In this document: one piece after another, positions 24,612 through 33,309 of the stretch
How the letters are laid out: every line of letters begins with the position of its first letter
Position numbering within the stretch: the first letter of the stretch is position 1
Assembly (NCBI GenBank): GCA_021811235.1
Contig: JAJZPG010000009.1
Coordinates: forward strand, 52,591 to 116,590
Length of the DNA stretch: 64,000 nt
Direction: 5' to 3'
From: Pseudomonadota bacterium
GTDB taxonomy: Bacteria > Pseudomonadota > Gammaproteobacteria > Burkholderiales > Thiobacillaceae
Made by a program: the position numbers and the translations under genes
The notes under the pieces: model-generated
What the model saw: only the letters and a program-made list of their open reading frames with translations
Told to the model about the DNA's origin: nothing
The model's database searches: none

Positions 24612-26102
24612 ATGAATTTGGCCAAGACCGTGGGTCCCGACGACCTGCCGTGTTCGTTCGTCATTTTCGGCGCGACCGGCAACCTCGCCTCGAACAAGCT
24701 GCTGCCCGCGCTGTATCACCTCGAGGCGGCGGCACGGCTGGCCGAGTCGCTCACCATCATCGCGTTTTCGCGTCGCGACTGGACCACGGCAAGCTGGCGC
24801 GAGCACATGCGCGAGGTGCTGCGGGACAAGATCAAGGGCTCGTTCGATACCCCGGTGTTCGAGCGCTTCATCGCGCGCTTCGCCTACCACAAGGGCGATC
24901 TCAACGACGTCGCATCCTACCGCTCGTTGGCGGAACGTCTGCCGCCGGAATCGGCGTGTTCTGCCACGGTGTTCTACCTGGCGATCAAGCCGGCGGAATT
25001 CGGTGCGGTGATCCAGAACCTCGAGGCCGTCGGGCTCAACAAGCCGCGCGGCCTGAACCGGGTGGTGATCGAGAAGCCCTTCGGCGAGGACCTGGAATCC
25101 GCACAGATGCTGAATCGCCTGCTGCACCAGCACTTCGACGAGGAGCAGGTCTACCGCATCGATCATTTCCTCGGCAAGGAGACGGTGCAGAACCTGCTGG
25201 TATTCCGCTTCGCCAACACACTGATCGAGCCGCTGTGGAACCGCAACTTCATCGATCATGTGCAGATCACGGTGGCCGAGTCGATCGGCATTGACAAGCG
25301 CGCCGACTACTACGATCGCGCCGGTGCGCTGCGCGACATGCTGCAGAACCACCTGATGCAGCTGATGACCGTCGTCGCAATGGAGCCCCCGCCTGCGCTC
25401 GAGGCCGATGCGCTGCGCGACGAGAAGGTCAAGGTGCTGCGCTCGATCCGGCCGATCGCCAAGCGCGCGGTGCATGCGCACGCGGTGCGGGCGCAATATG
25501 CGCGCGGCACCGTGGGAGGGCAGATGGTGCAGGGCTATCAGCAGGAAGACAACGTCGAGCCGAATTCGATCACCGAAACCTTCGTCGCAGCCAAGTTCTA
25601 CATCGACAACTGGCGCTGGCGGGGCGTGCCGTTCTACCTGCGCACCGGCAAACGCATGCCGCGCCAGACCTCGATGATTGCGATCCGCTTCCGTCATCCG
25701 CCGCAGCAGCTGTTTCGCGAAACGCCGCTCGAATCGATCGCGCCCAACTGGGTGCTGCTCTCCATTCAGCCGGAAGAGTCGATGCACATGGAAATCCACG
25801 TCAAGCAGCCCGGCCTCGACATGGATACGCGCGTGATGCAGATGAACGCGAGTTTCCTGAAAACCGACGAGCAGACGCTCGATGCCTACGAGACCCTGCT
25901 GCTCGACGTGATCGAAGGCGACCGCTCGCTGTTCATCCGTTTCGACGAAGTCGAATGGGCCTGGCAGGTCGTCGATCCCATCCTCAAGAACTGGACCGTC
26001 GAGCGCGAGTTCATCCCCACCTATCCGGCCGGCTCCTGGGGGCCGGCCGAGGCCAACCGCCTGTTCGACAGCGACGACCAGACCTGGCGCAACGAGCTAT
26101 GA
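24612..26102 (+). CDS. zwf: Glucose-6-phosphate 1-dehydrogenase
   Basis: This 496-residue enzyme catalyses the first step of the oxidative pentose phosphate pathway. The nucleotide-binding FGATGNLASNKLLPAL is at the N-terminus, EKPFGEDLESA and the substrate signature RIDHFLGKETVQN with catalytic His lie near residue 175. It starts 1 nt after the gnd stop and its TGA overlaps the pgl ATG, so all three pathway enzymes are one operon. Confidence 0.97.
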   Translation: MNLAKTVGPDDLPCSFVIFGATGNLASNKLLPALYHLEAAARLAESLTIIAFSRRDWTTASWREHMREVLRDKIKGSFDTPVFERFIARFAYHKGDLNDVASYRSLAERLPPESACSATVFYLAIKPAEFGAVIQNLEAVGLNKPRGLNRVVIEKPFGEDLESAQMLNRLLHQHFDEEQVYRIDHFLGKETVQNLLVFRFANTLIEPLWNRNFIDHVQITVAESIGIDKRADYYDRAGALRDMLQNHLMQLMTVVAMEPPPALEADALRDEKVKVLRSIRPIAKRAVHAHAVRAQYARGTVGGQMVQGYQQEDNVEPNSITETFVAAKFYIDNWRWRGVPFYLRTGKRMPRQTSMIAIRFRHPPQQLFRETPLESIAPNWVLLSIQPEESMHMEIHVKQPGLDMDTRVMQMNASFLKTDEQTLDAYETLLLDVIEGDRSLFIRFDEVEWAWQVVDPILKNWTVEREFIPTYPAGSWGPAEANRLFDSDDQTWRNEL

Positions 26103-26794
26103 CGCTGCCCGAATGGCGGGTGTTTCCCGATCCCGACGAGCTGGTGGCGGCGCTGGCGGCGGCGCTGCTTGAGCAGGCGGCCGAGGCGATTGCCGCGCGC
26201 GGTGTGTTCCACGTGGTGCTGGCCGGTGGCAGCACCCCGCTCGCGCTTTACCGCGCGTTGGCCGCAGGCAGTGTGGGCGATGCGCGTTGGCAGGTCTGGT
26301 ACGGCGACGAACGCTGCCTGCCGGCGGACCATCCCGATCGCAACAGCGTCATGATCGAGTCTGCCTGGCTGGCGCACTCGCGCATCCCGTCGGGCAACCG
26401 CCGGCCGATCCCGGCCGAGCGCGGCGCGGCAGAGGCAGCCGTCCTATATGCGGGGTGGCTGGCCGACGTGCCGGATTTCGACGTGGTCCTGCTCGGCATG
26501 GGGGAGGATGGACACACCGCCAGCCTCTTCCCTGGCCATGGCTGGGGAACGGAAGCGGGCAGTCCGGACGCGCTGGCGATCGCGGACGCGCCCAAGCCGC
26601 CGCCCGGGCGGGTAAGCCTGACGGCGGCGCGACTCAATCGCAGCGCGCGGGTATGGTTCGTCATCACAGGACCGGGCAAGCGGCATGCGTTGCGGCGCTG
26701 GGATAGCGGCGAGGCGCTGCCGGTGACGGCCGTGCACGGGATGGCGGAAACCGTCGCCTGGCTCGACGCCGCGGCCTGGCCGGCGGACGACTGA
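26099..26794 (+). CDS. pgl: 6-phosphogluconolactonase
   Basis: This 231-residue enzyme of the NagB/Pgl fold hydrolyses 6-phosphogluconolactone. LAGGSTPLALYRAL, WQVWYGDERCLPADHPDRNS and LGMGEDGHTASLFPGH are the diagnostic motifs, with the catalytic His in the last. Its ATG overlaps the zwf stop (ATGA). It ends base-to-base with the convergent rbgA-like gene. Confidence 0.97.
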   Translation: MTLPEWRVFPDPDELVAALAAALLEQAAEAIAARGVFHVVLAGGSTPLALYRALAAGSVGDARWQVWYGDERCLPADHPDRNSVMIESAWLAHSRIPSGNRRPIPAERGAAEAAVLYAGWLADVPDFDVVLLGMGEDGHTASLFPGHGWGTEAGSPDALAIADAPKPPPGRVSLTAARLNRSARVWFVITGPGKRHALRRWDSGEALPVTAVHGMAETVAWLDAAAWPADD

Positions 26795-27709
26795 TCACGC
26801 TGCCGGTTCGATGTCCTGGGCGGTGGTTCTATTGGGCTTTGCGGAGGCGGCCGCCAGCATCGCCTGGCGCGACGCCGGCGTTTCCAGGCTGATGCGGCCG
26901 AGCGTGCCGCTGCGGTAGTCGGTGAGCAGGATCATCGCGGCCTTTTCCAGATCGAGTTCGCCGCCGCGTCCCTTCAGGATGCAGCCGCGTTTTTTCGCCA
27001 CCGCTTCCAGCACCCCGGTTGCATCGAGTCCCTCCAGCGAGAAACCGTAGCGCGCCTTCAAGAGCCCCTGATAGCGTTCGAGCAGGATGCCGGCGAGGAA
27101 GATCGCCACCTCCTCGTCGATCACCGCGTTGCGGCCGATCGCGTGGCTCGCAGCCAGCATGAAACCGTCGGCATCGTGCTCGATCTTCGGCCAGGTCATC
27201 CCCGGTGTGTCGACCAGGATCAGCCGCGGTGACAGGTTGATACGCTGCTGCGACTTCGTTACCGCCGGCTCGTCGCCTACCGCCGCCACCTTGCGCTTGA
27301 CCCAGGTGTTCATCAGCGTCGACTTGCCGACGTTGGGGATGCCCATGATCATCAGCCGCAGTGGCTTGAAGGCATCGTCGCGGTGCGGCGCCAGCTTCTG
27401 CGCCAGCCCGGCGAGCTTGGCGACGTCGCCCGGCTTCTTCGCCGAGATCGCCACCGCCATCACGCCCGGCTGCTGGTTGTAGTAGTCGAGCCAGGCGCGC
27501 GTCGCCTCGGGGTCGGCCAGATCCACCTTGTTCAGCAGCTTGAGACAGGGCCGCTGCCGGAAGTGCCGCAGCTCGTGGATCATCGGATTGCTGCCGGCCT
27601 CGGGCAGGCGCGCGTCGAGCACCTCGACCACCACGTCGATCTGCGCCATCGTCTCCGCGGCCTTCTTGCGCGCGGTGGTCATGTGACCGGGGAACCACTG
27701 GATCGGCAT
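26795..27709 (-). CDS. rbgA: Ribosome biogenesis GTPase (RbgA/YlqF family)
   Basis: This 304-residue circularly permuted GTPase carries G4 (NKVDLADP, about residue 60) before G1 ([12 protein letters not shown], about 125) and G3 (VDTPGMTWPK). The N-terminus MPIQWFPGHMTTARKKAAE is typical of YlqF/RbgA, which assists late 50S assembly. ATG 27709 is the start. It converges with pgl with no spacer. Confidence 0.92.
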   Translation of the reverse strand: MPIQWFPGHMTTARKKAAETMAQIDVVVEVLDARLPEAGSNPMIHELRHFRQRPCLKLLNKVDLADPEATRAWLDYYNQQPGVMAVAISAKKPGDVAKLAGLAQKLAPHRDDAFKPLRLMIMGIPNVGKSTLMNTWVKRKVAAVGDEPAVTKSQQRINLSPRLILVDTPGMTWPKIEHDADGFMLAASHAIGRNAVIDEEVAIFLAGILLERYQGLLKARYGFSLEGLDATGVLEAVAKKRGCILKGRGGELDLEKAAMILLTDYRSGTLGRISLETPASRQAMLAAASAKPNRTTAQDIEPAA

Positions 27710-27741
27710 GTCGTTCGGGCTCTCTAGAAGGGTAGGAGGCG

Positions 27742-29142
27742 TCAGCCGCCGCCACCGCCGCTGCCCACTCCGTGCGCCGCCTGCAGCACCAGCGCGTCGA
27801 AGTCGGCGGCGTTCATCAGGCCACGCTCGGCGACGATGTCGCGCACCGGGCGGCCGGATTTCTCCGACTCCTTGGCGACCTCTGCGGCCTGGTTGTAGCC
27901 GATCTGCGTGTTGAGCAGGGTGGCGAGGGCGACGCTCTGGTGGATGAAGAAGGCGCATCTTTCCCGATTCACGACGATGCCTTTGAGGTTTTTCTCGGTG
28001 GCGGCGTTCATCGCGTTCGTCAGCCAGTCCATGGCGTCGAACAGCGCGCTGCCCAGCGCCGGCATCATCACGTTCAGTTCCATTTGCCCGGCCTGCACCA
28101 TGTAGGAGACGGCGGCGTCCTGCCCCAGTACCTGGAAACACACCTGGTTCAGCATCTCGAACATCACCGGGTTGACCTTGCCCGGCATGATCGAGGAGCC
28201 CGGCTGCACCGGCGGCAGCTGGATTTCGCCGAGGCCGGTGCGCGGGCCGGAGGCGAGCAGGCGCAGGTCGTTGGAGATGCGGGTGAGCTCCAGCGCGAGG
28301 TTGCGGATCTCGCCGGAGAGCCGCGCGAGGTCGTTCATCGACTGCATCTGCGCGACCAGCTGGCCGACGCGGATCGGCTCGCCGGTGAGCTTCGCCAGTT
28401 CCGCGGCGACGCGCACCGGATAGTCGGGCGAGGTGTTGAGCCCGGTGCCAGCGGCGGAGCCGCCGAGGCCAATCTCGCACAGCGCCGGGCGCACGGCATC
28501 CAGGCTTGATGCGCAGCGGGTCAGCGTCCACGCGTAGCCGGCGAATTCCTGGCCCAGCGTGGTCGGCACGGCGTCCTGCAGGTGGGTGCGACCGGATTTC
28601 ACCGTGTCCTTCTCGCGCTCGGCGAGACGGCTGAATTCAGCTGCCATGGCGTGCACTGCAGCGACGAGGCGCGGCAGCTTGGCCAGCACGGCCAGCCGGA
28701 TCGCGGTGGGGATGGTGTCGTTGGTCGACTGCCCCATGTTGACGTCGTCGTTGGGGTTGACCGGCTTGTACGCGCCTTTTTCGCCGCCCAGCGCGACGTT
28801 GGCGAGGTTGGCGATCACCTCGTTGCTGTTCATGTTGTGGCTGGTGCCGGCGCCGGCCTGGAAGCGGTCGACCACGAACTGGTCGCTATACTCGCCGGCG
28901 AGAATCTTCTCGCAGGCGGCGACAATGGCGTCGCGCTTTTGTTCGGAGAGCCAGCCCGGCTGGCAGTTGGCGCGCGCGGCGGCGAGCTTGATGCGCACGT
29001 GGGCTAGTACGAAATCCTTATCCGGGCGCCGGCCTGAAATGGGAAAATTGGCCACGGCGCGCTCGGTCTGTGCGCCGTACCACGCGTCCCCGGGAACCCG
29101 GACTTCGCCGAGCGAGTCTTTCTCGATGCGGAAATCATTCAT
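27742..29142 (-). CDS. Class II fumarase/aspartase-family lyase
   Basis: This 466-residue lyase has the superfamily loop GSSIMPGKVNPV (about residue 315) with the catalytic Ser. The choice between aspartate ammonia-lyase and fumarase C is not clear. QAGAGTSHNMNSNEV, QSTNDTIPT and LQDAVPTTLGQEF look like aspartase, while SSIMPGKVNP and NTQIGYNQAAEVAK lean to fumarase. The reaction removes ammonia from aspartate or water from malate to give fumarate. It ends in a glycine run. The ATG at 29142 nearly abuts the divergent TlpA-like gene. Confidence 0.88.
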   Translation of the reverse strand: MNDFRIEKDSLGEVRVPGDAWYGAQTERAVANFPISGRRPDKDFVLAHVRIKLAAARANCQPGWLSEQKRDAIVAACEKILAGEYSDQFVVDRFQAGAGTSHNMNSNEVIANLANVALGGEKGAYKPVNPNDDVNMGQSTNDTIPTAIRLAVLAKLPRLVAAVHAMAAEFSRLAEREKDTVKSGRTHLQDAVPTTLGQEFAGYAWTLTRCASSLDAVRPALCEIGLGGSAAGTGLNTSPDYPVRVAAELAKLTGEPIRVGQLVAQMQSMNDLARLSGEIRNLALELTRISNDLRLLASGPRTGLGEIQLPPVQPGSSIMPGKVNPVMFEMLNQVCFQVLGQDAAVSYMVQAGQMELNVMMPALGSALFDAMDWLTNAMNAATEKNLKGIVVNRERCAFFIHQSVALATLLNTQIGYNQAAEVAKESEKSGRPVRDIVAERGLMNAADFDALVLQAAHGVGSGGGGG

Positions 29143-29155
29143 GATGGAAAAACCA

Positions 29156-29650
29156 ATGCAGACGATGCGAAAAGGGCGATTTTATCCGATGTGGCTGGCC
29201 GGGCTGCTGCTGATTCTGGCGGCGGGCTGGGCACAAGCGGGGGGCTTCAAGGTGACCGACACCAGCGGCAAGACCCATACGCTGGCCGGCTACAAGGGCA
29301 AATGGGTGCTGGTGAACTACTGGGCGACGTGGTGCCCGCCCTGCCTGGAGGAAATCCCTGACCTGATCGAGCTGCACGGGAACAAGAAGAACAACCTCGT
29401 CGTCATCGGCGTGGCGATGGATTACCGCAACGCCAAACAGGTGACCGATTTCGCCGAAGGGTTGATGGTCGACTATCCCATCGTGCTCGGCAACAGCCAG
29501 GTGGTGGGCCAGATCGGCCCGGTGCAGGGGCTGCCGACGACCTATCTCTACAACCCTGAAGGTAAAATGGTCGCCCAGCAGGTGGGAATGATCACGCGCG
29601 AGGCGGTGGAAAGCTACATCGCGAGCAAGACGGCCCGCCCGAAGAAATAA
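29156..29650 (+). CDS. TlpA/ResA-like periplasmic thiol-disulfide protein
   Basis: This protein of about 164 residues has a signal or anchor segment (MWLAGLLLILAAGWAQA) and a redoxin domain with WATWCPPCLEEIPDL (CPPC) near residue 55 and the cis-proline loop GLPTTYLYN. Such proteins reduce periplasmic disulfides, for example in cytochrome c maturation. In-frame ATGs occur at 29141, 29144, 29156 and 29165; 29156 has GGA at a workable distance. It heads a cluster with a second thioredoxin, a TolC-like protein and a mini adaptor. Confidence 0.85.
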   Translation: MQTMRKGRFYPMWLAGLLLILAAGWAQAGGFKVTDTSGKTHTLAGYKGKWVLVNYWATWCPPCLEEIPDLIELHGNKKNNLVVIGVAMDYRNAKQVTDFAEGLMVDYPIVLGNSQVVGQIGPVQGLPTTYLYNPEGKMVAQQVGMITREAVESYIASKTARPKK

Positions 29651-29679
29651 GCCTGCACCCACTCGTCCGAGGAGACCCC

Positions 29680-30186
29680 ATGCGCCAGTTGTTCATTGCG
29701 TTCATTCTGTTGCTCGTTGCCCCGGCCTGGGCGGAGACGCGCGACCCGATCAATCACTTCTTCCAGCCCAAGTTCGGGGACTTGCAAGCCGATCTGCAGG
29801 AAGCCAGAAAGCAGGGCAAGAAGGGCATCTTCCTGTTTTTCGAGATGGACGACTGTCCGTTCTGCGAACGCATGAAGACCACCATCCTCAACCAGTCCGA
29901 TGTGCAGGATGCCTATCGTGCGCAGTTCCTGCTGTACCCGATGGATGTCAACGGCGATACCGAGCTGACCGATTTCCAGGGCAAGCACACCACCGAGAAG
30001 GCCTTCGCCTTTTCCCACCGCGTGCGCGCCACGCCGACGCTGTTGTTCTTCGACCTCGACGGCAAGCTGGTCGCCCGCCACACCGGGCCGACCAAGGACA
30101 AGGCCGAGTTTCTGCTGCTGGGACGCTATGTCGCCGAAGGCGCCTACGCGACCCAGCCCTTCACCAAGTACAAGCAGGGCAAATGA
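29680..30186 (+). CDS. Periplasmic thioredoxin-fold protein with CPFC
   Basis: This 168-residue protein has a signal peptide (LFIAFILLLVAPAWA) and the active site DDCPFCERMKTT near residue 60, followed by VRATPTLLFFDLDGK with the cis-Pro. The layout is like SoxW or DUF255-type thioredoxins. A GAGGAG site precedes the ATG. Its TGA overlaps the TolC-like ATG (ATGA), so translation is coupled to the efflux-type genes. Confidence 0.85.
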   Translation: MRQLFIAFILLLVAPAWAETRDPINHFFQPKFGDLQADLQEARKQGKKGIFLFFEMDDCPFCERMKTTILNQSDVQDAYRAQFLLYPMDVNGDTELTDFQGKHTTEKAFAFSHRVRATPTLLFFDLDGKLVARHTGPTKDKAEFLLLGRYVAEGAYATQPFTKYKQGK

Positions 30187-31448
30187 AGCGGGCGGCCTGG
30201 CTCGCGCTGCTGACCGCACTTTCCGCTCCGGCATGGGCCGAACGCCTGACGCTGGATGAGGCGCTGGCGACCGTCGCCGCGCCGCATCCCGACCGTCGCA
30301 TGGTGGAGAGCGAGCTGGCGCTGGCGCGCGCCGACCGCGACCAGGCCGCGAGCCGGCAGGATTTCAGCCTGTATCTGGACGGCAGCCTGCGCAGCGGCCG
30401 CCGGCCGGAGGGGGAGTGGAAACCCGACAACGTCGCCCGCCTCGTCGCGCGCAAGCCGTTGTTCGACTTTGGCCGCAGCAGCCAGGCTGTCGCGGCGGCG
30501 GATCAGGATATCGCCGCGCGTCAGGCGATGCTGCTCAACGTCGAGAGTCTGCGCCGCATCGACATCATGGCGCGCTACTTCGACGTGCTGCTGGCCGACA
30601 TGCAGTACGCCGCCGACAACGAATTCATGGCCGTTGCCTACGTGGCCTGGGACAACGCGCAGGACCGTTTCGAAGTGGGGCAGATCGGCCAGCCCGAATT
30701 GCTGAAGCTGGAAGCCGCTTTCCAGGATATCCGCGAACGCCGCAACGCCAGCCTGCAGCGCATGCGCAGTGCGCGGCAGAAACTCGCACACGCCATCAAC
30801 CGCCCCGGCACGCTGCCGACCGAACTCGCCGACCCGGCGCTCGAGGGCAATGCCCGACCGTTACCTGAATACGATTCCCTGCTGGCCTGGGTGATGGAAA
30901 GAAATCCGCGCATCCTTGCGCTGCAGGCGCAACGGGCGGCATCCGACGCGCGGCTGGCGGCGATCCGCGCCGAGCGTAATCCGATGCTCGATGCCGAGGT
31001 GGTCGGCGGCGGCTACAGCCGCGAATCGTCCACACGCGATGATGTCAGTGCCGGTCTGGTGTTCAATGTCCCGCTCTACCAGGGGGGGCGCGTGGATGCC
31101 CGCGTTGCCCGCGAACTGGCGCAGAAGGAGCGCAGCGGCGCCGAACTGGAGAAACTCCGTTTCGGCCTGGCCGAGGCCGTGCTCGCCACCTTGCAGGAAA
31201 TCGAGTGGCTGCGCGACAGCGGTCGCCCCGCAGCCGACAAGCAGATCGAATACCGTGACTGGGCGCTGGAACGCGCGCGCGCCGAATACGAACTGGAGTT
31301 GAAAACCAATCTGGGCAACAGCATGGCCGAAACCCAGGTGGCGCAGCTGCGCCGCAAGCAGGTGGAATACCGGTTGGCGCTGGCGTTGGCGCGGCTCGAG
31401 GCATTGTCCGGCGGCAGCCTGCCGCCCGTGAAGGGAGTACAGGAATGA
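30183..31448 (+). CDS. TolC-family outer-membrane channel protein
   Basis: This 421-residue protein has a signal peptide (AWLALLTALSAPAWA) and two TolC/OEP repeats of long amphipathic helices, each followed by a short strand pair (RRPEGEWKPDNVARLVARKP; AGLVFNVPLYQGGRVDARV). TolC trimers form trans-periplasmic exit ducts. The protein is at the short end of the family. It overlaps both neighbours by 4 nt. No inner-membrane pump is adjacent, so the exported substrate is unknown. Confidence 0.88.
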   Translation: MKRAAWLALLTALSAPAWAERLTLDEALATVAAPHPDRRMVESELALARADRDQAASRQDFSLYLDGSLRSGRRPEGEWKPDNVARLVARKPLFDFGRSSQAVAAADQDIAARQAMLLNVESLRRIDIMARYFDVLLADMQYAADNEFMAVAYVAWDNAQDRFEVGQIGQPELLKLEAAFQDIRERRNASLQRMRSARQKLAHAINRPGTLPTELADPALEGNARPLPEYDSLLAWVMERNPRILALQAQRAASDARLAAIRAERNPMLDAEVVGGGYSRESSTRDDVSAGLVFNVPLYQGGRVDARVARELAQKERSGAELEKLRFGLAEAVLATLQEIEWLRDSGRPAADKQIEYRDWALERARAEYELELKTNLGNSMAETQVAQLRRKQVEYRLALALARLEALSGGSLPPVKGVQE

Positions 31449-31954
31449 GACGGCGAATGGCAGCCATGGCGCTGGCCGGGGGGATATTGATGGGGACGAA
31501 TCCGCTGTGGGCGGCGGACGTCGAATTGACCACCCGCGTGTCCGGCATAGTGGAAGAAGTTCTGGTGAAGCCCGGTCAGCGGGTCAGGAAAGGGGCCGTG
31601 TTGTTACGGATCGAGCGAACGGTGCTGCAGGCGCACCTCGACGAAGCGGCGGCCGAACAATTGCGAGCGCAGGCCGACGAGGCGGACGCCAAGCGCGAGT
31701 TGGAGCGGGCGCAGGAGTTGTACAACCGCACCGTCTCGTCGACCAGCGAACTCGAGGCGGCCACGCTGCGGCATGAACGCACCAAGGCTGCCCTGACAGT
31801 GGCCGGCGCGCGCCGCACGATCGCGCACAAGAATCTTGTCGATGCCGAACTCAGGGCGCCTTTCGATGGCGTGGTGAAGGCGGTGCCCGGTGGGCCGGGC
31901 ACCGTCGTGACGGCGGATTGCCAGCCCAGGCCACTGGTGGTGATGAGCCGCTGA
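31445..31954 (+). CDS. Short HlyD/MFP-type periplasmic adaptor
   Basis: This 169-residue secreted protein has the two lipoyl halves of an adaptor (VSGIVEEVLVKPGQRVRKG and LRAPFDGVVKAVPGGPGT) flanking one alpha-helical hairpin. Typical adaptors run 330-450 residues with additional beta-barrel and membrane-proximal domains, absent here. It is coupled to the TolC-like gene (ATGA). The end is a clean stop, so this looks like a genuine mini adaptor rather than a truncation. No RND, ABC or MFS partner lies in the window. Confidence 0.83.
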   Translation: MRRRMAAMALAGGILMGTNPLWAADVELTTRVSGIVEEVLVKPGQRVRKGAVLLRIERTVLQAHLDEAAAEQLRAQADEADAKRELERAQELYNRTVSSTSELEAATLRHERTKAALTVAGARRTIAHKNLVDAELRAPFDGVVKAVPGGPGTVVTADCQPRPLVVMSR

Positions 31955-32019
31955 CCCTCTATTCCCCGCGGACACGCTACGTGGGGGCAGGGCCGTGCAA
32001 TCGGCCTGGGCGCCGGACC

Positions 32020-32541
32020 TCAGCTCGCCAGCCGCTTGGCGACTTCGGCTTCCATCTCCGCCGCCTGGTGCGGCGAGGCGACGGCAGCGATCACCTTGTG
32101 GCACATCGGCAGAATGGCGTCGAACCCCGCCCGATCCTGGACTTCGCTCATCTTGCGGTAGGCCGGCGACTTGGTGCCGACCAGCGCGGCCATGAATTCC
32201 AGGACGTAGCCGCGTGCGCTTTCCAGATTGGCCGAAGCGGCTTGTGCCGGCACCGCCTGCGCAAGCGGGGTGGCAGGTGCGGCGGGCGCCGCCTGCGCCA
32301 CGGGGGCCGGCTGCGGATTGGCCATGTTGCGCAGCGCCTGGATGAAGCCGCTTTGCAGCAGCTCGTTCACCATGGCTTCCAGTTCCTTGCAGTGCGGCGA
32401 TTTGTTGCACAGCTCGCCGAAGGAAATACCGTTGCCGATGGTGAACAGCAACTGCCGATATTTCGGTCGCAGCGTATGGCCGTTGTTGAAGATTTCGTCC
32501 TGTCCCTTCATCGTGCGGGACAATTGCAGGGTCATTTCCAT
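32020..32541 (-). CDS. Hypothetical protein with Ala/Pro linker, sigma-54-type promoter
   Basis: I do not recognise a named family in this 173-residue cytoplasmic protein. The N-terminal part (GHTLRPKYRQLLFTIGNGIS) has a winged-helix-like pattern. A Pro/Ala-rich linker (PAPVAQAAPAAPATPLAQ) leads to a C-terminal helical domain. ATG 32541 has GGAGG 6 nt upstream. A good GG-N10-GC promoter lies 50-65 nt upstream, suggesting RpoN control, as is common for pilus, flagellar and nitrogen genes. Confidence 0.72.
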   Translation of the reverse strand: MEMTLQLSRTMKGQDEIFNNGHTLRPKYRQLLFTIGNGISFGELCNKSPHCKELEAMVNELLQSGFIQALRNMANPQPAPVAQAAPAAPATPLAQAVPAQAASANLESARGYVLEFMAALVGTKSPAYRKMSEVQDRAGFDAILPMCHKVIAAVASPHQAAEMEAEVAKRLAS

Positions 32542-32588
32542 GGTCGCCTCCGTTGTTGTGTTGCAGGTCTTGGCCTGTGCCAAGCACT

Positions 32589-32606
32589 TTGCATAGGCTG
32601 TGCCAA
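32589..32606 (-). promoter_or_regulatory. Sigma-54 (-24/-12) promoter
   Basis: On the minus strand TTGGCACAGCCTATGCAA has GG and GC separated by exactly 10 bases, close to the RpoN consensus TTGGCAC-N5-TTGCA with one mismatch. It lies about 50 nt upstream of ATG 32541. A hairpin CTTGGC-ACAG-GCCAAG follows just downstream, near the expected start of transcription. Confidence 0.6.
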
Positions 32607-32778
32607 GACGGAGGGCAGTGCGGGGATCCTTGGCTGGCAAGGTTTGCGGAAGGAATGGCCCAGCGGGCGGAGAGGCCGTGGAGAGGGAAAAATGACGGCT
32701 GGATGACGGCTGGTCGAAATTTCGACAGGCTCGGTCCGGCGCCGGCCGAGCTTGTCGTGCGGGAGGCCGGGGCGCGTC

Positions 32779-33192
32779 TCAGTCGCGGAGGTCGTCGATC
32801 ACGTCCAATACGACGCGTGTGCGGGTGTGCAGGATCGCCACGTCGGCGCCGATCACGATGCGCACATAGCCATCGGGCAAGCGGCTCAAGCGCCTTTCCA
32901 CGTCGGGCGGCAGGTATTCCCAGGCCACGCCGGGCGGAATTCCCTCATGCCGCCGCAATTTGAACGCGTGCCCGGGCGGGATCTTGCCTTTCTTGGCCAG
33001 GCCTGGCGGCAGGCTGCGGTAATAGCCCCGGTAGTAATCCCGGATGATCGCACGGTCGCGGTCGCTGAACGCCACGCGCACGTCGTAATCGCGGTCGTGC
33101 ACGCGCACGTCGCCGTAATAGGGATGGGTTTCGCAGCCGGCCAGCCCAGCCAGGGCTGCGGCCAACACGAATGCGCTCAGTCGGATGTTCAT
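32779..33192 (-). CDS. CigR/RcnB-like lipoprotein
   Basis: This 137-residue protein has a lipoprotein signal (LAAALAGLAGC) and a C-terminal domain with LPPGLAKKGKIPPGHAFKL and YLPPDVERRLSRLPDGYVRI, the phrasing of the RcnB/CigR family. RcnB is a periplasmic protein of nickel/cobalt homeostasis; the function of CigR-like lipoproteins is unclear. It is preceded by GGGGAGAT and lies downstream of the lytic transglycosylase with its own start. Confidence 0.82.
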   Translation of the reverse strand: MNIRLSAFVLAAALAGLAGCETHPYYGDVRVHDRDYDVRVAFSDRDRAIIRDYYRGYYRSLPPGLAKKGKIPPGHAFKLRRHEGIPPGVAWEYLPPDVERRLSRLPDGYVRIVIGADVAILHTRTRVVLDVIDDLRD

Positions 33193-33309
33193 TCGATATC
33201 TCCCCTCAGGATGCAGGAATGATGCGCCAATAATTTAAAAATGGCGCGTGCAGGCGGGAAAATCAAGCGCCGTCCGGCACGATCTGCTGGACGGGGAGGT
33301 TGCCGAGGG

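Noticed and set aside
31445..31954. Mini adaptor as a truncated pseudogene
   Set aside because: It has both lipoyl halves in order, a clean start overlap and a normal stop, and no remnant of the missing domains follows.
31955..32019. Terminator between the mini adaptor gene and the 32020 gene
   Set aside because: A CCCCGCG/CGTGGGG stem with one wobble is present but has a 9-base loop and no T-run; too weak to call.
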